From the NCBI GenBank assembly GCA_025359865.1, contig JANYDH010000165.1, forward strand, positions 1 through 64,000: a DNA stretch of 64,000 nucleotides, written 5' to 3'. Below, piece after piece: positions 8,523 to 17,343 of this stretch. The notes beneath the pieces are model-generated. The model was given only the letters and a program-made list of their open reading frames with translations. It had not been told where the DNA came from and searched no databases. The translations under genes and the position numbers were made by a program. Source of the stretch: Actinomycetes bacterium. GTDB lineage: Bacteria > Actinomycetota > Acidimicrobiia > Acidimicrobiales > Ilumatobacteraceae. Numbering within the stretch: position 1 is the first letter of the stretch; the number at the start of each line of letters is the position of its first letter.

Positions 8523-8544
8523 ATCACCCCTTGCAATGGGGTGA
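8523..8544. promoter_or_regulatory. Inverted repeat upstream of whiB, candidate operator
   Basis: A perfect 8-bp inverted repeat, ATCACCCC and GGGGTGAT with a 7-base spacer, lies about 50 bases before the whiB start. Its place in the likely promoter region suggests a regulator-binding site or a leader hairpin. No T-run follows it, so a terminator is less likely. The factor is unknown. Confidence 0.35.
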
Positions 8545-8592
8545 TGTGATAGGGGACAATGACACGGTTGTAATTACACGGGAGGGCAGAGC

Positions 8593-8859
8593 ATGCAGAT
8601 TGAAGTCCACTCAGACGAGCGCACTTGGCAGGATGAGGCGAACTGTCTCGGTGTCGATCCCGATCTGTTTTTCCCCGAGCGTGGTGCGTCGACGCGTGAG
8701 GCCAAAGAAGTCTGCCACGGCTGCGTGGTCCGCGAAGACTGTCTCGAATACGCCCTTGCCAATGGCGAGAAGTTCGGGATCTGGGGCGGGCTGTCAGAGC
8801 GTGAGCGTCGCCGCCTGCGCCGCCAGCGGGCCCAGACTGCCCGTCGCGACACCGCCTGA
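8593..8859 (+). CDS. WhiB-family iron-sulfur transcription factor (first copy)
   Basis: An 88-residue WhiB-like protein. The four cluster-binding cysteines are visible: one in EANCLG, the CHGC pair, and one in EDCLEYAL. The family turn follows as FGIWGGLSERERRRL, and then a basic tail that binds DNA. WhiB proteins bind a redox-sensitive [4Fe-4S] cluster and usually act with the primary sigma factor. A strong ribosome-binding site, GGGAGGG, lies a few bases ahead of the ATG. A second WhiB gene sits 0.6 kb away on the other strand, with tatA between them. Which WhiB subgroup this is cannot be settled by eye. Confidence 0.93.
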   Translation: MQIEVHSDERTWQDEANCLGVDPDLFFPERGASTREAKEVCHGCVVREDCLEYALANGEKFGIWGGLSERERRRLRRQRAQTARRDTA

Positions 8860-8901
8860 CCCCGCCGTTTCTTTCCGTACCGCGGGTGCTAGCCTGACGC
8901 C

Positions 8902-9144
8902 ATGTTCGCATTCCTTGATCCGCCGGAGATCATCCTGATCGTCGTAGTCGTGCTCGTTCTGTTTGGTGGCGCACAACTTCCGAAGCTCGCCAAGAACTTG
9001 GGCAAGGCGCAGCAGGAGTTCAAGACGGGTCTCGCCGAAGGCCAGAAGGATTCATCGAAGAGCGACAGCAAGGGCAATAGCGGTACCTCGGACAGCTCCA
9101 AGAACGACAGCTCCAACAACGACACTTCCAAGAACGACAGCTGA
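8902..9144 (+). CDS. tatA: Sec-independent protein translocase subunit TatA
   Basis: An 80-residue TatA/E-type protein. One membrane helix, PPEIILIVVVVLVLFGGAQL, is followed by the hallmark amphipathic helix LPKLAKNLGKAQQEFKTG and a charged, disordered tail of Ser/Asn/Asp/Lys repeats (SSKNDSSNNDTSKNDS). TatA oligomers form the pore for folded proteins with twin-arginine signals. No tatB or tatC is nearby, which is usual for actinobacteria. The length and the FGGxxLPxLAxxLG motif make the call firm. Confidence 0.93.
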   Translation: MFAFLDPPEIILIVVVVLVLFGGAQLPKLAKNLGKAQQEFKTGLAEGQKDSSKSDSKGNSGTSDSSKNDSSNNDTSKNDS

Positions 9145-9169
9145 TCACCAGATCCGCCAAGGCTGACCG

Positions 9170-9424
9170 TTGGCGTTGGGCTGTCATTGACAGCAACCCA
9201 ACGCCAAAGCTCAACCCGCGTGTTGAGTTGGAGTGCCGGATGCGCTCGCTCACCGCGCCGCGTTGTGATCGTCGGCGGGCTCAGGTGGTGTGACTCGCAG
9301 CTGACGACAGTGCATGTGGCGGCTGGGGTTCGGATCTCCGCCGTGGCGAGTTCGAATTGGTGACAGCGGTGACACGCCCCCACCCGCACGTTGCGACAGA
9401 CTGCTCACAGCAGCCCAACGCCAA
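9170..9424. repeat. Short inverted-repeat element, third member of the family
   Basis: This fills the gene-free gap 9145-9471. At 9170-9207 the two family ends are nearly fused (TTGGCGTTGGGCTGTCA, then GACAGCAACCCAACGCCAA), forming a strong hairpin just after tatA that could terminate it. At 9381-9424 a right end (CACCCGCA to CCCAACGCCAA) matches the right end of the 27.9-28.3-kb element. Together they may bound a 255-bp third copy. The middle shows no clear homology to the other copies and no gene. Confidence 0.5.
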
Positions 9425-9471
9425 ACGTCGGCGTGAGTGTGAGCGGGTTGGATGGTTGAGGGGTAGTCCGC

Positions 9472-9738
9472 TCAGCGGACGCCGAGTTCGACCCTGCGGC
9501 GCTTTTGGATGCGACGGCGCTCGCGCTCGCTGCAGCCACCCCAGACCCCGTGCTCGATTCGCTCGGCGAGCGCGTACTCCAAGCATTGGGCCGCGACCGG
9601 GCAGTTGACGCAGATCTTGCGGGCGCGATCCACACCTACGCCATCGCTGGGGAAAAAGACGGCAGGCGGATAGTTGCGGCAGTTACCCGCCGCCATCCAG
9701 ATCGTTGCCGCATCTTCAATGGTCTCGTGGTACTGCAT
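9472..9738 (-). CDS. WhiB-family iron-sulfur transcription factor (second copy)
   Basis: A WhiB protein with cysteines in AGNCRN, CVNC and AQCLEYAL, and the turn GVWGGCSERERRRI followed by a basic tail. The open frame has an ATG at 9747, but AAGGAG abuts that codon and is instead about 8 bases before the ATG at 9738. The start at 9738 is therefore preferred and gives 88 residues, the same length as the other WhiB. It is convergent with tatA. A fifth cysteine lies in the WGGC turn, which is unusual but not in the cluster-binding positions. Confidence 0.92.
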   Translation of the reverse strand: MQYHETIEDAATIWMAAGNCRNYPPAVFFPSDGVGVDRARKICVNCPVAAQCLEYALAERIEHGVWGGCSERERRRIQKRRRVELGVR

Positions 9739-9964
9739 TGGCGTCATCTCCTTGTGAACCGCGACGAATCACGGTGGTTGTGCGCCCGCACGAAGCCCCA
9801 AGAGGCCAGCGGCAACCGCAACTCATTGCGAACATCGAACTACTACTACGACGTTGAACGAGCCAAGACGGTTCCCGATTTCGATCAAAAGTAACACAGG
9901 TGCCGTCTCAAGGCCAGCATTCGTTCATCAGGGATACACTTCCGCCGGTAATCATCGCCATCTG

Positions 9965-9985
9965 GACCAGGGGTATCGCCTGGTC
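9965..9985 (+). promoter_or_regulatory. Leader stem-loop before the ppk1 operon
   Basis: A 7-bp stem GACCAGG/CCTGGTC with a 7-base loop sits 17 bases before the ATG of the small gene ahead of ppk1. A possible -10 (TACACT, in GGGATACACTTCC) lies about 30 bases upstream, so the stem would lie in the leader RNA. Its role is unknown. Confidence 0.3.
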
Positions 9986-10001
9986 GACCAATGAGGGAAT
10001 C

Positions 10002-10265
10002 ATGACCGACAACACCACCGAGCAGCCCCGGGCGCATGCCCGCATCGTCTTTCTCGGCCCGGTCTCACCTCACTGGGAGGTGTACGCCGACTATGGCGAC
10101 CGCACCCTGCTCGACGAGTTTCGCGCCCGTGTACTGGCCCGATTGGTGTTGTTGCCCCGCGATGACCCGCAGTTTCGCCGTAACCGTGAGCGGGTCGTTC
10201 GCGACGCCGAGCGTGAGGGCATTTCAATCGAGTGGGATCTCGGCTATGCCGAGTCCAACTCCTGA
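10002..10265 (+). CDS. Conserved small protein of unknown function upstream of ppk1
   Basis: An 87-residue cytoplasmic protein I do not recognise. It has no membrane segment and is rich in Arg, Asp and Glu, with motifs HARIVFLGPVSPHWEVYADYG and a helix DEFRARVLARLVLLPRDDPQ (both within residues 10-60). The ATG at 10002 was chosen because codons before it lack typical coding character. It ends 12 bases before ppk1 on the same strand, so the two are probably co-transcribed, suggesting a polyphosphate-linked role that cannot be shown here. Confidence 0.7.
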   Translation: MTDNTTEQPRAHARIVFLGPVSPHWEVYADYGDRTLLDEFRARVLARLVLLPRDDPQFRRNRERVVRDAEREGISIEWDLGYAESNS

Positions 10266-10277
10266 GCCACGCCATAG

Positions 10278-12365
10278 ATGAGCAGCCAACTCCTCAACCG
10301 TGAGCTGAGCTGGCTGCAATTCAATCACCGTGTACTCGCACTGGCCGGCGAGTCAGGCATCCCATTGCTCGAACGGGTCAAGTTCTGTGCGATTTGTTCT
10401 AGCAATCTCGACGAGTTTTTTCAGGTCCGCGTCGCCGCGCTCAAAGACCAGGTAGCAGCTGGTGTCACCGGCGCTGCGCCCGACGGACTCACTCCCAGTC
10501 AACAGCTCTCGGCCACCGGCGATGTGGTCAGTTCGTTCGTGTTACTGCAGGAACAGGTAGTACTTGGCTCGCTGCTGCCGGAACTTCGGCGGCAGGGCAT
10601 CGAAGTAGTCGATTGGGCCGAGCTCCTTGTGTCCGAACGCAATGAGTTGATCGCAGTGTTCGAGCAGAGGATCTTTCCGGTACTTACCCCGCTCGCCGTC
10701 GATCCGGCCCATCCGTTTCCGTACATCTCCAACCTTGCGCTCAGCTTGGCTGCGATGGTCAGTGATCCCGATACCGGGGAGCGGCGATTCGCCAGAGTGA
10801 AGGTGCCCAATGTGTTCCCGCGTTTGATGGCGCTGTCGGGCGGACGGCGTTTTGTACCGGTCGAGCAGGTCATAGCCGCACAGATGCACACGCTGTACTC
10901 GGGCATGGTGGTCGAGCAGTGCGCTGCGTTTCGAGTCACCCGCAATGCCGACCTCACCGTCGAAGATGAAGAAGCCGACGACCTGCTCGCTGCGGTCGAA
11001 CTCGAGCTTCGCCGCCGCCGTTTCGGCCGCGCTGTGCGGCTCGAGGTACAGGCCGGGATCAGCTCTGAGATGGTGGAACTGCTTCAGCGAGAGCTCGAGC
11101 TCGATCAGTCCGACGTGTCGTTCCATGGGAGCCTGCTCGATCTCACCTGCCTCATGCAGATCGCGTCGCTGAACCGGGAGGAGCTGAAAGACACCCCATG
11201 GCCGCCGGTCACCGCCGGCCGGGTGGCTGCTGCCGAAGAGTCGGGTCGTAGCATTTTTTCGGTCATCCGTGAACGTCCGCTTGTGGTCCACCATCCGTAC
11301 GAGAGCTTTGCCAGCAGCGTCGAAAGTTTCATCGACGAGGCCGCAGATGATCCCCGGGTGCAGTCGATCAAGATGACGTTGTATCGCGCCGGTGGCGACA
11401 GCCCCATCGCCCGCAGCCTCATCCGCGCAGCCGAACGCGGCGTGCAAGTGGCCGTGTTGGTCGAATTGAAGGCACGCTTCGATGAGGCGACCAACGTGAG
11501 CTGGGCCAAGGCACTTGAACGTGCCGGGGTGCACGTGGTGTATGGCCTGGTGGGTTTGAAGACGCACGCGAAATGCGTCCTGGTGGTACGCAACGACGAA
11601 GACGGGTTGCGTCGCTACTGTCACATCGGTACCGGCAATTACAACTCCAAGACAGCTCGTCTGTACGAAGATGTCGGCTTCATCTCGTGCGAACCCGACG
11701 TCGGCTCCGACGTCACCCAGCTGTTCAACCACCTCACGGGCTACAGCCGCTCACACGAATATCGTACGCTGTTGGTCGCACCGCGAGACATGCGTCAGCA
11801 ACTGTGCGATCTCATCGAGCACGAGACATCGTTCGGCACCGACGGGCGCATCGTCATCAAGTTGAACTCGCTCGCCGATCCCGAGCTGATCGAGGCGCTG
11901 TACAGCGCGAGTCAGGCCGGTGTATCTATCGAGCTGATCATTCGGGGTATTTGCTGCCTCGTTCCTGGCGTTACGGGTCTCAGCGACAACATCAAGGTGA
12001 GGTCGATTCTCGGGCGCTATCTCGAGCACAGTCGCATCGTGTGGTTCGCCCATGGGCAGCAGACCGTCGATGCGCACGACCGGGTCGACGAGGCAGCGAC
12101 GGTCGACGAAGCGCTGTATCTCATCGGTTCGGCCGATTGGATGCCACGCAACCTCGACCGGCGGGTTGAGACGATGGTGCCAGTCACTCACGCGAAGCAC
12201 AAGGCTTGGCTCGACCAGGTGTTCGCGTTTGCACTCGCGTCAGATGTGGTGCGGTGGGAGCTGGGGCCGCAGGGCGAGTGGACCCGGATGGGCCCTGCGG
12301 ACTTCTCGTCGGGCGACTACCAGGAACGTTTCTACCACTGGGTCGCGGCACGCCAGAAGCGCTGA
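10278..12365 (+). CDS. ppk1: Polyphosphate kinase 1
   Basis: A 695-residue enzyme that reversibly transfers the gamma-phosphate of ATP to growing polyphosphate. The N-terminal domain opens with LNRELSWLQFNHRVL, the family signature. The phosphorylated histidine lies in GLKTHAKCVLVV near residue 430, followed by YCHIGTGNYNSKTARLYED. The second active-site His is in WFAHGQQ near 590, within the second phospholipase-D-like domain. Length is normal (about 690). It lies upstream of the pst operon in the same orientation, with a PHO box between, so polyphosphate storage and phosphate uptake share one locus. Confidence 0.96.
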   Translation: MSSQLLNRELSWLQFNHRVLALAGESGIPLLERVKFCAICSSNLDEFFQVRVAALKDQVAAGVTGAAPDGLTPSQQLSATGDVVSSFVLLQEQVVLGSLLPELRRQGIEVVDWAELLVSERNELIAVFEQRIFPVLTPLAVDPAHPFPYISNLALSLAAMVSDPDTGERRFARVKVPNVFPRLMALSGGRRFVPVEQVIAAQMHTLYSGMVVEQCAAFRVTRNADLTVEDEEADDLLAAVELELRRRRFGRAVRLEVQAGISSEMVELLQRELELDQSDVSFHGSLLDLTCLMQIASLNREELKDTPWPPVTAGRVAAAEESGRSIFSVIRERPLVVHHPYESFASSVESFIDEAADDPRVQSIKMTLYRAGGDSPIARSLIRAAERGVQVAVLVELKARFDEATNVSWAKALERAGVHVVYGLVGLKTHAKCVLVVRNDEDGLRRYCHIGTGNYNSKTARLYEDVGFISCEPDVGSDVTQLFNHLTGYSRSHEYRTLLVAPRDMRQQLCDLIEHETSFGTDGRIVIKLNSLADPELIEALYSASQAGVSIELIIRGICCLVPGVTGLSDNIKVRSILGRYLEHSRIVWFAHGQQTVDAHDRVDEAATVDEALYLIGSADWMPRNLDRRVETMVPVTHAKHKAWLDQVFAFALASDVVRWELGPQGEWTRMGPADFSSGDYQERFYHWVAARQKR

Positions 12366-12382
12366 GGCGGTCATCGTTGATC

Positions 12383-12427
12383 GTTCATCGATCGTTCATC
12401 TCCCGTCCATGTGTACGAGAGATGAAC
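12383..12427 (+). promoter_or_regulatory. PHO box, 11-bp direct repeats upstream of pstS
   Basis: Three direct repeat units with exact 11-base spacing: GTTCATC (12383), GTTCATC (12394) and GTCCATG (12405). An inverted unit GATGAAC follows at 12421-12427. Units of GTTCA(T/C)C with 11-bp periodicity are the known binding pattern of PhoP/RegX3-type response regulators in actinobacteria. A RegX3-like regulator is encoded at the far end of this operon. The site lies 90-130 bases before the pstS start. Confidence 0.75.
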
Positions 12428-12516
12428 GACACCTGGCTTGTCTACGGTGATCGTCGTCGTCAGTGGTGCCCCCCGCCGCTGGCAACACCAATCCCATACT
12501 TGAGGAGACCACCATC

Positions 12517-13689
12517 GTGAACACATCCAAGCGTCGCCTGGCAATCACTGGCGTCATCAGCCTGTCCTTGCTCGCAGCAGCCTGCGGCTCTGATAGCAAG
12601 ACCGCGACCACTACAGCGGCACCGGCCACCACGGCCGCAGCAGCTGTTACTACTGCAGCAGCCGCCGACACCACTGCAGCTGCCGACACCACTGCAGCCG
12701 CCGACACCACTGCAGCCGCCGACACCACTGCAGCCGCCGACACCACTGCAGCCGCTGACACCACCGCACCCGCCGGTGGCCCGGAACTGGCCAGCGGAGA
12801 GGTCTTCGTGACCGGCTCGTCCACGGTCGAGCCAATCTCGATCAGAGTTGGCGAATTGGCCAAGGAGATGTCGGGTGGCAGCTTGGCTGTGACCGTCGAA
12901 GGACCAGGCACAGGCGATGGCTTCAAGAAGTTCTGCGCTGGCGAGGGCGACGTGACCGGCGCCTCGCGCAAGGTCAAGGACGAAGAAGCGACGCTGTGTG
13001 CAGATGCCGGCATCAACTTCGTCGAGCTGCAGGTCGGCATCGACGGGCTCACCGTTGCCACGAGTCCGAAGAACACCGCCGTCGAGTGCCTCGATACAGC
13101 AGCACTGTACGCGTTACTCGGACCCGAGTCCGAAGGCTTCGCCAACTGGAGCGACGCCAATGCCTTGGCCACCGAGCTCGGCTCGAAGTCTGTTCCGCTG
13201 CCGGACGCACCGTTGGTGATCAGCGGTCCAGGTGAGGAAAGCGGTACGTACGACAGCCTGGTCGAATTCGTCGCCAAGAAGATCGCCACCGATCGCAGTC
13301 AGGACGTGGTGTTCCGCGCCGACTATGCGTCGAGCGCGAATGACAACCTCATCGTCGAGGGCATCGAGAGCGCCGATACCTCGCTCGGTTGGGTGGGCTA
13401 CGCCTACTACAAGGCCGAAGAGGCGCGGATGAAGGCGATCGCCATCGCTGACAAGGAGGGCAACTGCGTCGCCCCGACCGATGAGACGATCGCCGATGGA
13501 ACGTACCCGTATTCTCGGCCGCTGTTCATCTACGTCAACGTCGACAAGGCCAAGGCGAATCCGGCGGTTGCATCCTACGTCGAGCTGTACCTCTCCGATG
13601 CTGGTATCGCTCAGGTAACCGATGCCGGCTACGTCGCAGAAGCCGCAGCGAAGCTCGCTACGTCACGCGATGCATGGTCCGCTATCTGA
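12517..13689 (+). CDS. pstS: Phosphate ABC transporter substrate-binding lipoprotein PstS
   Basis: A 390-residue phosphate-binding lipoprotein. The signal peptide ends in the lipobox LAAAC (Cys about 24), so it would be anchored to the outer face of the membrane. A low-complexity linker follows, with six repeats of AAADTT from an 18-base tandem repeat. The binding domain starts near residue 90; VTGSSTVEP is the phosphate-loop segment and SGPGEESGTY the second. The GTG at 12517 is chosen because GAGGAG lies 9 bases before it and the signal peptide then starts properly. It is the first gene of pstSCAB and lies below the PHO box. Confidence 0.95.
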   Translation: MNTSKRRLAITGVISLSLLAAACGSDSKTATTTAAPATTAAAAVTTAAAADTTAAADTTAAADTTAAADTTAAADTTAAADTTAPAGGPELASGEVFVTGSSTVEPISIRVGELAKEMSGGSLAVTVEGPGTGDGFKKFCAGEGDVTGASRKVKDEEATLCADAGINFVELQVGIDGLTVATSPKNTAVECLDTAALYALLGPESEGFANWSDANALATELGSKSVPLPDAPLVISGPGEESGTYDSLVEFVAKKIATDRSQDVVFRADYASSANDNLIVEGIESADTSLGWVGYAYYKAEEARMKAIAIADKEGNCVAPTDETIADGTYPYSRPLFIYVNVDKAKANPAVASYVELYLSDAGIAQVTDAGYVAEAAAKLATSRDAWSAI

Positions 13690-13708
13690 GCTGACCAACC
13701 ATGCGTAC

Positions 13709-13750
13709 ACTCCGGTCGGTCGCCTGCGTTCTCGCGTGATCGACCGGAGT
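13709..13750 (+). terminator. Stem-loop between pstS and pstC
   Basis: A perfect 10-bp stem, ACTCCGGTCG and CGACCGGAGT, with a 22-base loop. Outer bases (CCAACC/GGTTG) can extend it. It lacks a T-run. Such hairpins after the binding-protein gene of ABC operons often protect or partly terminate the message so that pstS is made in excess. Confidence 0.5.
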
Positions 13751-13815
13751 GGTTGCATAGTCTGATTCTCATCCGCCGATGGCGCTGCCATCTTTGCCCG
13801 CCGGAAGGTTCGAAC

Positions 13816-14757
13816 GTGGCATCTGTTCCCAACATGCTCACCGTCGAAGACCTGCGTGGTGACAGTCGGCGTCGAAACAAAGAGGCACGGATGACGCTGA
13901 TCTTCCGGATCGCCGCACTCACCTCGGTCGTCATCAGCGCGCTCATCGTCTTCACCCTCGTCCGTGGGGCGATCGAGTTCCTCCGACTCGTCCCACTGAG
14001 CGGTCTAATCGACGACGCGAAGACACCCGGCTGGTTCCCTCGCCGCAACCGATTCGACCTCCCAACCGTAGTGCTGGGCACCCTGATCATGAGTTCGATT
14101 GCGATGGTCGTGGCCGTGCCACTCGGACTGGGTACAGCGATCTTTCTGGCAGAGTATGCGTCGAGTCGCACACGGCGGATCATCAAGCCGATCATCGAGG
14201 TGCTAGCCGGCATGCCGAGCGTGGTGGTTGGGTACTTCGCACTGAAGTTCATCGCCCCCGAACTGGTGGCGAATCTGTTCCAGCCGGACAAGATTCAGAA
14301 CATGACGGCAGCCGGTATCGGCATCGGCATCCTGATCGTGCCAATCATGGCGTCGATCTCGGAGGATTCGCTGTCGGCTGTGCCGGGGGCGTTGCGTGAG
14401 GCGAGCTATGGCGTGGGCGCCCGAAAGTCGGCTACGGTCATTCGTGTCGTTCTGCCGGCTGCGGTGTCCGGCATCGTCGCGGCGTTCATCATCGCAGTGT
14501 CGCGGGCGATCGGCGAGACCATGGTGGCCACGATGGCCGGAGGCCTGGATGGCAGTGGCGCCCGCACCAGCAGTCCGCTCGATCCGGGCCTGTCGATCAC
14601 GGCAGCGCTCACCAACGCAGCAGGCGGCTCCGACCAAGCGTTGGTCGGTGCCCCGGTGAAGGTGCTGTTCTTCCTCGGCTTGCTGCTCTTCGTCGTCACC
14701 ATGGGTCTGAACCTCATCGCCGACAAGTTCGTTCGTCGCGTTCGGCAGAAGTACTGA
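13816..14757 (+). CDS. pstC: Phosphate ABC transporter permease PstC
   Basis: A 313-residue inner-membrane permease with about six spans. The first span is IAALTSVVISALIVFTLVRG. The cytoplasmic loop EDSLSAVPGALREASYGVGA is the EAA-type motif that contacts PstB. AISRAIGETMV-like residues (AVSRAIGETMVATMAGG) close the family signature. The GTG at 13816 follows GGAAGG at 8 bases spacing and is preferred over the upstream ATG. Second gene of the operon; one base separates its stop from the pstA start. Confidence 0.93.
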   Translation: MASVPNMLTVEDLRGDSRRRNKEARMTLIFRIAALTSVVISALIVFTLVRGAIEFLRLVPLSGLIDDAKTPGWFPRRNRFDLPTVVLGTLIMSSIAMVVAVPLGLGTAIFLAEYASSRTRRIIKPIIEVLAGMPSVVVGYFALKFIAPELVANLFQPDKIQNMTAAGIGIGILIVPIMASISEDSLSAVPGALREASYGVGARKSATVIRVVLPAAVSGIVAAFIIAVSRAIGETMVATMAGGLDGSGARTSSPLDPGLSITAALTNAAGGSDQALVGAPVKVLFFLGLLLFVVTMGLNLIADKFVRRVRQKY

Positions 14758-14758
14758 G

Positions 14759-15703
14759 ATGGCGCTCGTCTCACCATCGATCAAGGCGACCACTCAGGCG
14801 CAGGTTCGCGCGTCGATCACCCGCCGTGATCGCAATATCGGTGGTCTCGTGTTGTACGTGCTGTTGTTGATTGCCGTCGCCACAACGCTGCTGGTGCTGT
14901 TCACCCTGCTCGCTCGCCTGTTCGCTCCTGCGCTCCCCGTGTTCCGAGATCGCGGGCTCAGCTTCTTTACCGGGACGATCGGTTCCAATCCCGACAAAGT
15001 CGGTATCTGGCCCGGACTGTACGGGTCGTTCATCATCGGGATCGGTGTCATTGTCGTATCGATTCCGCTCGGTGTGGCGGCCGCGATCTACTTGGAGGAC
15101 TACGCCCAGAATCGTTGGTACAACCGGCTCATCGTGATCAACATCCGTAACCTCGCTGGAATCCCTGCGGTCATCTACGGCATCTTGGGGCTCACAATTT
15201 TTGTCGGATGGCTCGAACCCCTCACCACTGGCAAGACCGTCATCGCTGCCGCGCTCACGCTTGCGGTACTCGTACTGCCGATCGTCATCATCACCGCTAC
15301 CGAGGCGATTCGCTCAGTGCCACAGGGACTGCGCGATGCGGGCTATGGCGTCGGCGCCTCGAAGTGGGAGGTCACCCGCGACCACGTTCTGCCATACGCA
15401 GCACCTGGCATCCTCACCGGCACCGTGCTCTCTCTTGCTCGAGCGCTGGGAGAGGCCGCCCCGCTCATCCTGATCGGTGCGATCACCGGGCTGCTGCCTG
15501 CTACATCGCTCGACGGCCCATTCACCGCGCTACCGATGACGATCTACAGTTGGTCGTCCAAGGCCACCCCACCGAAGTCGGTGCTGGGCTTCGACAATGT
15601 TGCGGCGGCCGCCGGTGTAGCGCTGTTGTTGCTCGTCCTGGTGTTCAACATCATCGCGGTCATTTTCCGTAACCGATTCGAGAAGCAGAGGATCGGGCTG
15701 TGA
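14759..15703 (+). CDS. pstA: Phosphate ABC transporter permease PstA
   Basis: A 314-residue permease that partners PstC. Membrane spans are visible at [20 protein letters not shown], at [20 protein letters not shown] and toward the C-terminus. The EAA-like loop [20 protein letters not shown] and the later [13 protein letters not shown] match the PstA signature. The final codon overlaps the GTG start of pstB (GTGA), implying tight translational coupling. Confidence 0.94.
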   Translation: MALVSPSIKATTQAQVRASITRRDRNIGGLVLYVLLLIAVATTLLVLFTLLARLFAPALPVFRDRGLSFFTGTIGSNPDKVGIWPGLYGSFIIGIGVIVVSIPLGVAAAIYLEDYAQNRWYNRLIVINIRNLAGIPAVIYGILGLTIFVGWLEPLTTGKTVIAAALTLAVLVLPIVIITATEAIRSVPQGLRDAGYGVGASKWEVTRDHVLPYAAPGILTGTVLSLARALGEAAPLILIGAITGLLPATSLDGPFTALPMTIYSWSSKATPPKSVLGFDNVAAAAGVALLLLVLVFNIIAVIFRNRFEKQRIGL

Positions 15704-16587
15704 ATGATCACAACGCCGCTACGTTGGCCGCAGTGCGATCATCGTCGGACCCTGAGAGGAATGCCGTGACCGAGGTAGATGTCGCCCCGACCGGTCCGGA
15801 CCCCCACGCGGTCTTCCAAGCCGTCGATCTGAGCGTGTACTACGGATCGTTCTGCGCGGTGCGTGGCGCCAATCTTGCTATCGCGCAACACGAAATCACC
15901 GCGTTCATCGGGCCGTCGGGTTGCGGCAAGACCACGATGTTGCGGTGCTTCAACCGGATGAACGACTTCATCGAGACCGTCCGGGTCGAGGGTTCGGTAC
16001 TCTACCACGGTGTCGATCTCTATGATCCAGCGGTCAACTCCACCGAGGTCCGTCGACGAATCGGGATGGTCTTCCAGAAACCGAATCCGTTCCCGAAGAG
16101 CATCTACGACAACGTCGCTTACGGCCCACGCCTGGGTGGCGTCAAGAAGAAGGCCGAGCTCGACGAGATTGTCGAGCGCGCGCTCAAAGGCGCCGCGTTG
16201 TGGGACGAGGTGAAGTCTCGGCTCAAGGCCTCTGGTCTCGGTCTGTCGGGCGGCCAACAGCAGCGTCTGTGCATCGCTCGAGCGATTGCGGTCGATCCAG
16301 AGGTGATCCTGATGGACGAGCCGTGTTCGGCACTCGACCCCATCGCGACCGCTCGAATCGAGGATCTGATGCAAGAGATCAAGACCAAGTACACGATCGT
16401 GATCGTCACCCACAATATGCAGCAGGCGGCCAGGGTGAGCGACAAGACCGCCTTCTTCACGACCGAAGTGAACACCGAAAGTGATCGGCGCACCGGCTGC
16501 CTCGTCGAGTTCGGGCCCACGTCCACCATCTTTTCCAAACCGAACGACGAACGAACCGAGCAATACGTGACGGGCAGGTTCGGCTGA
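15700..16587 (+). CDS. pstB: Phosphate ABC transporter ATP-binding protein PstB
   Basis: A 295-residue ABC ATPase. Walker A is GPSGCGKTT near residue 71, the Q-loop [10 protein letters not shown] is specific to PstB, the ABC signature is LSGGQQQRL and Walker B is [13 protein letters not shown]. About 40 residues precede the usual start of the family; a later in-frame GTG (at 15766, GTGACCGAGG) could be the true start. The C-terminal [14 protein letters not shown] matches other PstB. The stop overlaps the ATG of phoU. Confidence 0.95.
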   Translation: MNDHNAATLAAVRSSSDPERNAVTEVDVAPTGPDPHAVFQAVDLSVYYGSFCAVRGANLAIAQHEITAFIGPSGCGKTTMLRCFNRMNDFIETVRVEGSVLYHGVDLYDPAVNSTEVRRRIGMVFQKPNPFPKSIYDNVAYGPRLGGVKKKAELDEIVERALKGAALWDEVKSRLKASGLGLSGGQQQRLCIARAIAVDPEVILMDEPCSALDPIATARIEDLMQEIKTKYTIVIVTHNMQQAARVSDKTAFFTTEVNTESDRRTGCLVEFGPTSTIFSKPNDERTEQYVTGRFG

Positions 16588-17336
16588 TGGACGAGCTGCG
16601 CAAGACGTTCCATAGTGATCTCGACGAGGCCAAGGGCGAGCTGGTCAGGTTGGCAGCCTCGGTCACTGAACTCATCCCGCGGGCCACCGCAGTGTTGCTC
16701 GACGGTGACCTCGAGGGCGCCGACTACCTCATTCGCAGCGACGACGAGATCGATGCCCGGGCCATGGCGATCGAAGAGCACTGCTACCGCATCCTCGCGT
16801 TACAGGCACCCGTTGCGATCGACCTGCGGCAAGTGATCTCGCTGCTGAGAATGGTGGCCGAGGTCGAGCGTTCCGCAGACCTGCTGTGCAACATCTGCAA
16901 AGCGGCGCGGCGGATCTACGGACACGAACTCGATCCGAAGTTGCGCGGCATCATCGCTCGAATGGGAGAGCAGGCGTTACAGCTCTACAACGCGGCGATC
17001 GCGTCGTTCGTCGAAAACGATGCTGCCAAGGCTGCGGCGATCGACGACATGGACAGCTTCCTCGACGGGCTCCAGAAGCAGTTCGTGCAAGCCATCTTCG
17101 AAAGCCACGCCGCCGGACGGATCGATCTGCAGGTGGCTGTCCAACTGGCTGTTGTTGCTCGTTTCTACGAACGCATCGGCGACCATGCTGTCACGATCGG
17201 CGAGCGGGTCTACTTCATCGTCACCGGGCGACAGCCGGAGCACAAGGGTGAGCACAGCTATCGCGGTGGCGCCGACAACACCGCAAGCGTGCCACGCCTG
17301 GCACCTTTCATCGCCGACGACGAACCGGATCGGTGA
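16587..17336 (+). CDS. phoU: Phosphate uptake regulator PhoU
   Basis: A 249-residue, all-helical protein of two PhoU repeats. Each repeat has the metal-binding E(R)xxDxxxNI-type motif: EVERSADLLCNI near residue 93 and FYERIGDHAVTIGERVYF near 195. The second is intact and the first is slightly altered. PhoU holds the phosphate kinase off when PstSCAB senses enough phosphate. It overlaps pstB by ATGA and is followed after 7 bases by the SenX3-like kinase, so all signalling parts are co-transcribed. The roughly 30-residue C-terminal tail is disordered. Confidence 0.94.
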   Translation: MDELRKTFHSDLDEAKGELVRLAASVTELIPRATAVLLDGDLEGADYLIRSDDEIDARAMAIEEHCYRILALQAPVAIDLRQVISLLRMVAEVERSADLLCNICKAARRIYGHELDPKLRGIIARMGEQALQLYNAAIASFVENDAAKAAAIDDMDSFLDGLQKQFVQAIFESHAAGRIDLQVAVQLAVVARFYERIGDHAVTIGERVYFIVTGRQPEHKGEHSYRGGADNTASVPRLAPFIADDEPDR

Positions 17337-17343
17337 TCTCGAG

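Noticed and set aside
7976-8938. 320-residue plus-strand frame across the repeat region
   Set aside because: It runs through inverted repeats and hairpins, overlaps whiB in another frame and has Arg/Ser-rich composition with no domain, so it is a chance frame.
9923-9929. Single GTTCATC upstream of the ppk1 operon as a PHO box
   Set aside because: No second unit is found 11 bases before or after it, so periodicity is missing; it may be part of a -35-like promoter region.
12658-12768. Tandem 18-base repeat in pstS as a mobile or CRISPR-like repeat
   Set aside because: It stays in frame and encodes the AAADTT linker between lipobox and binding domain, so it is a coding repeat.
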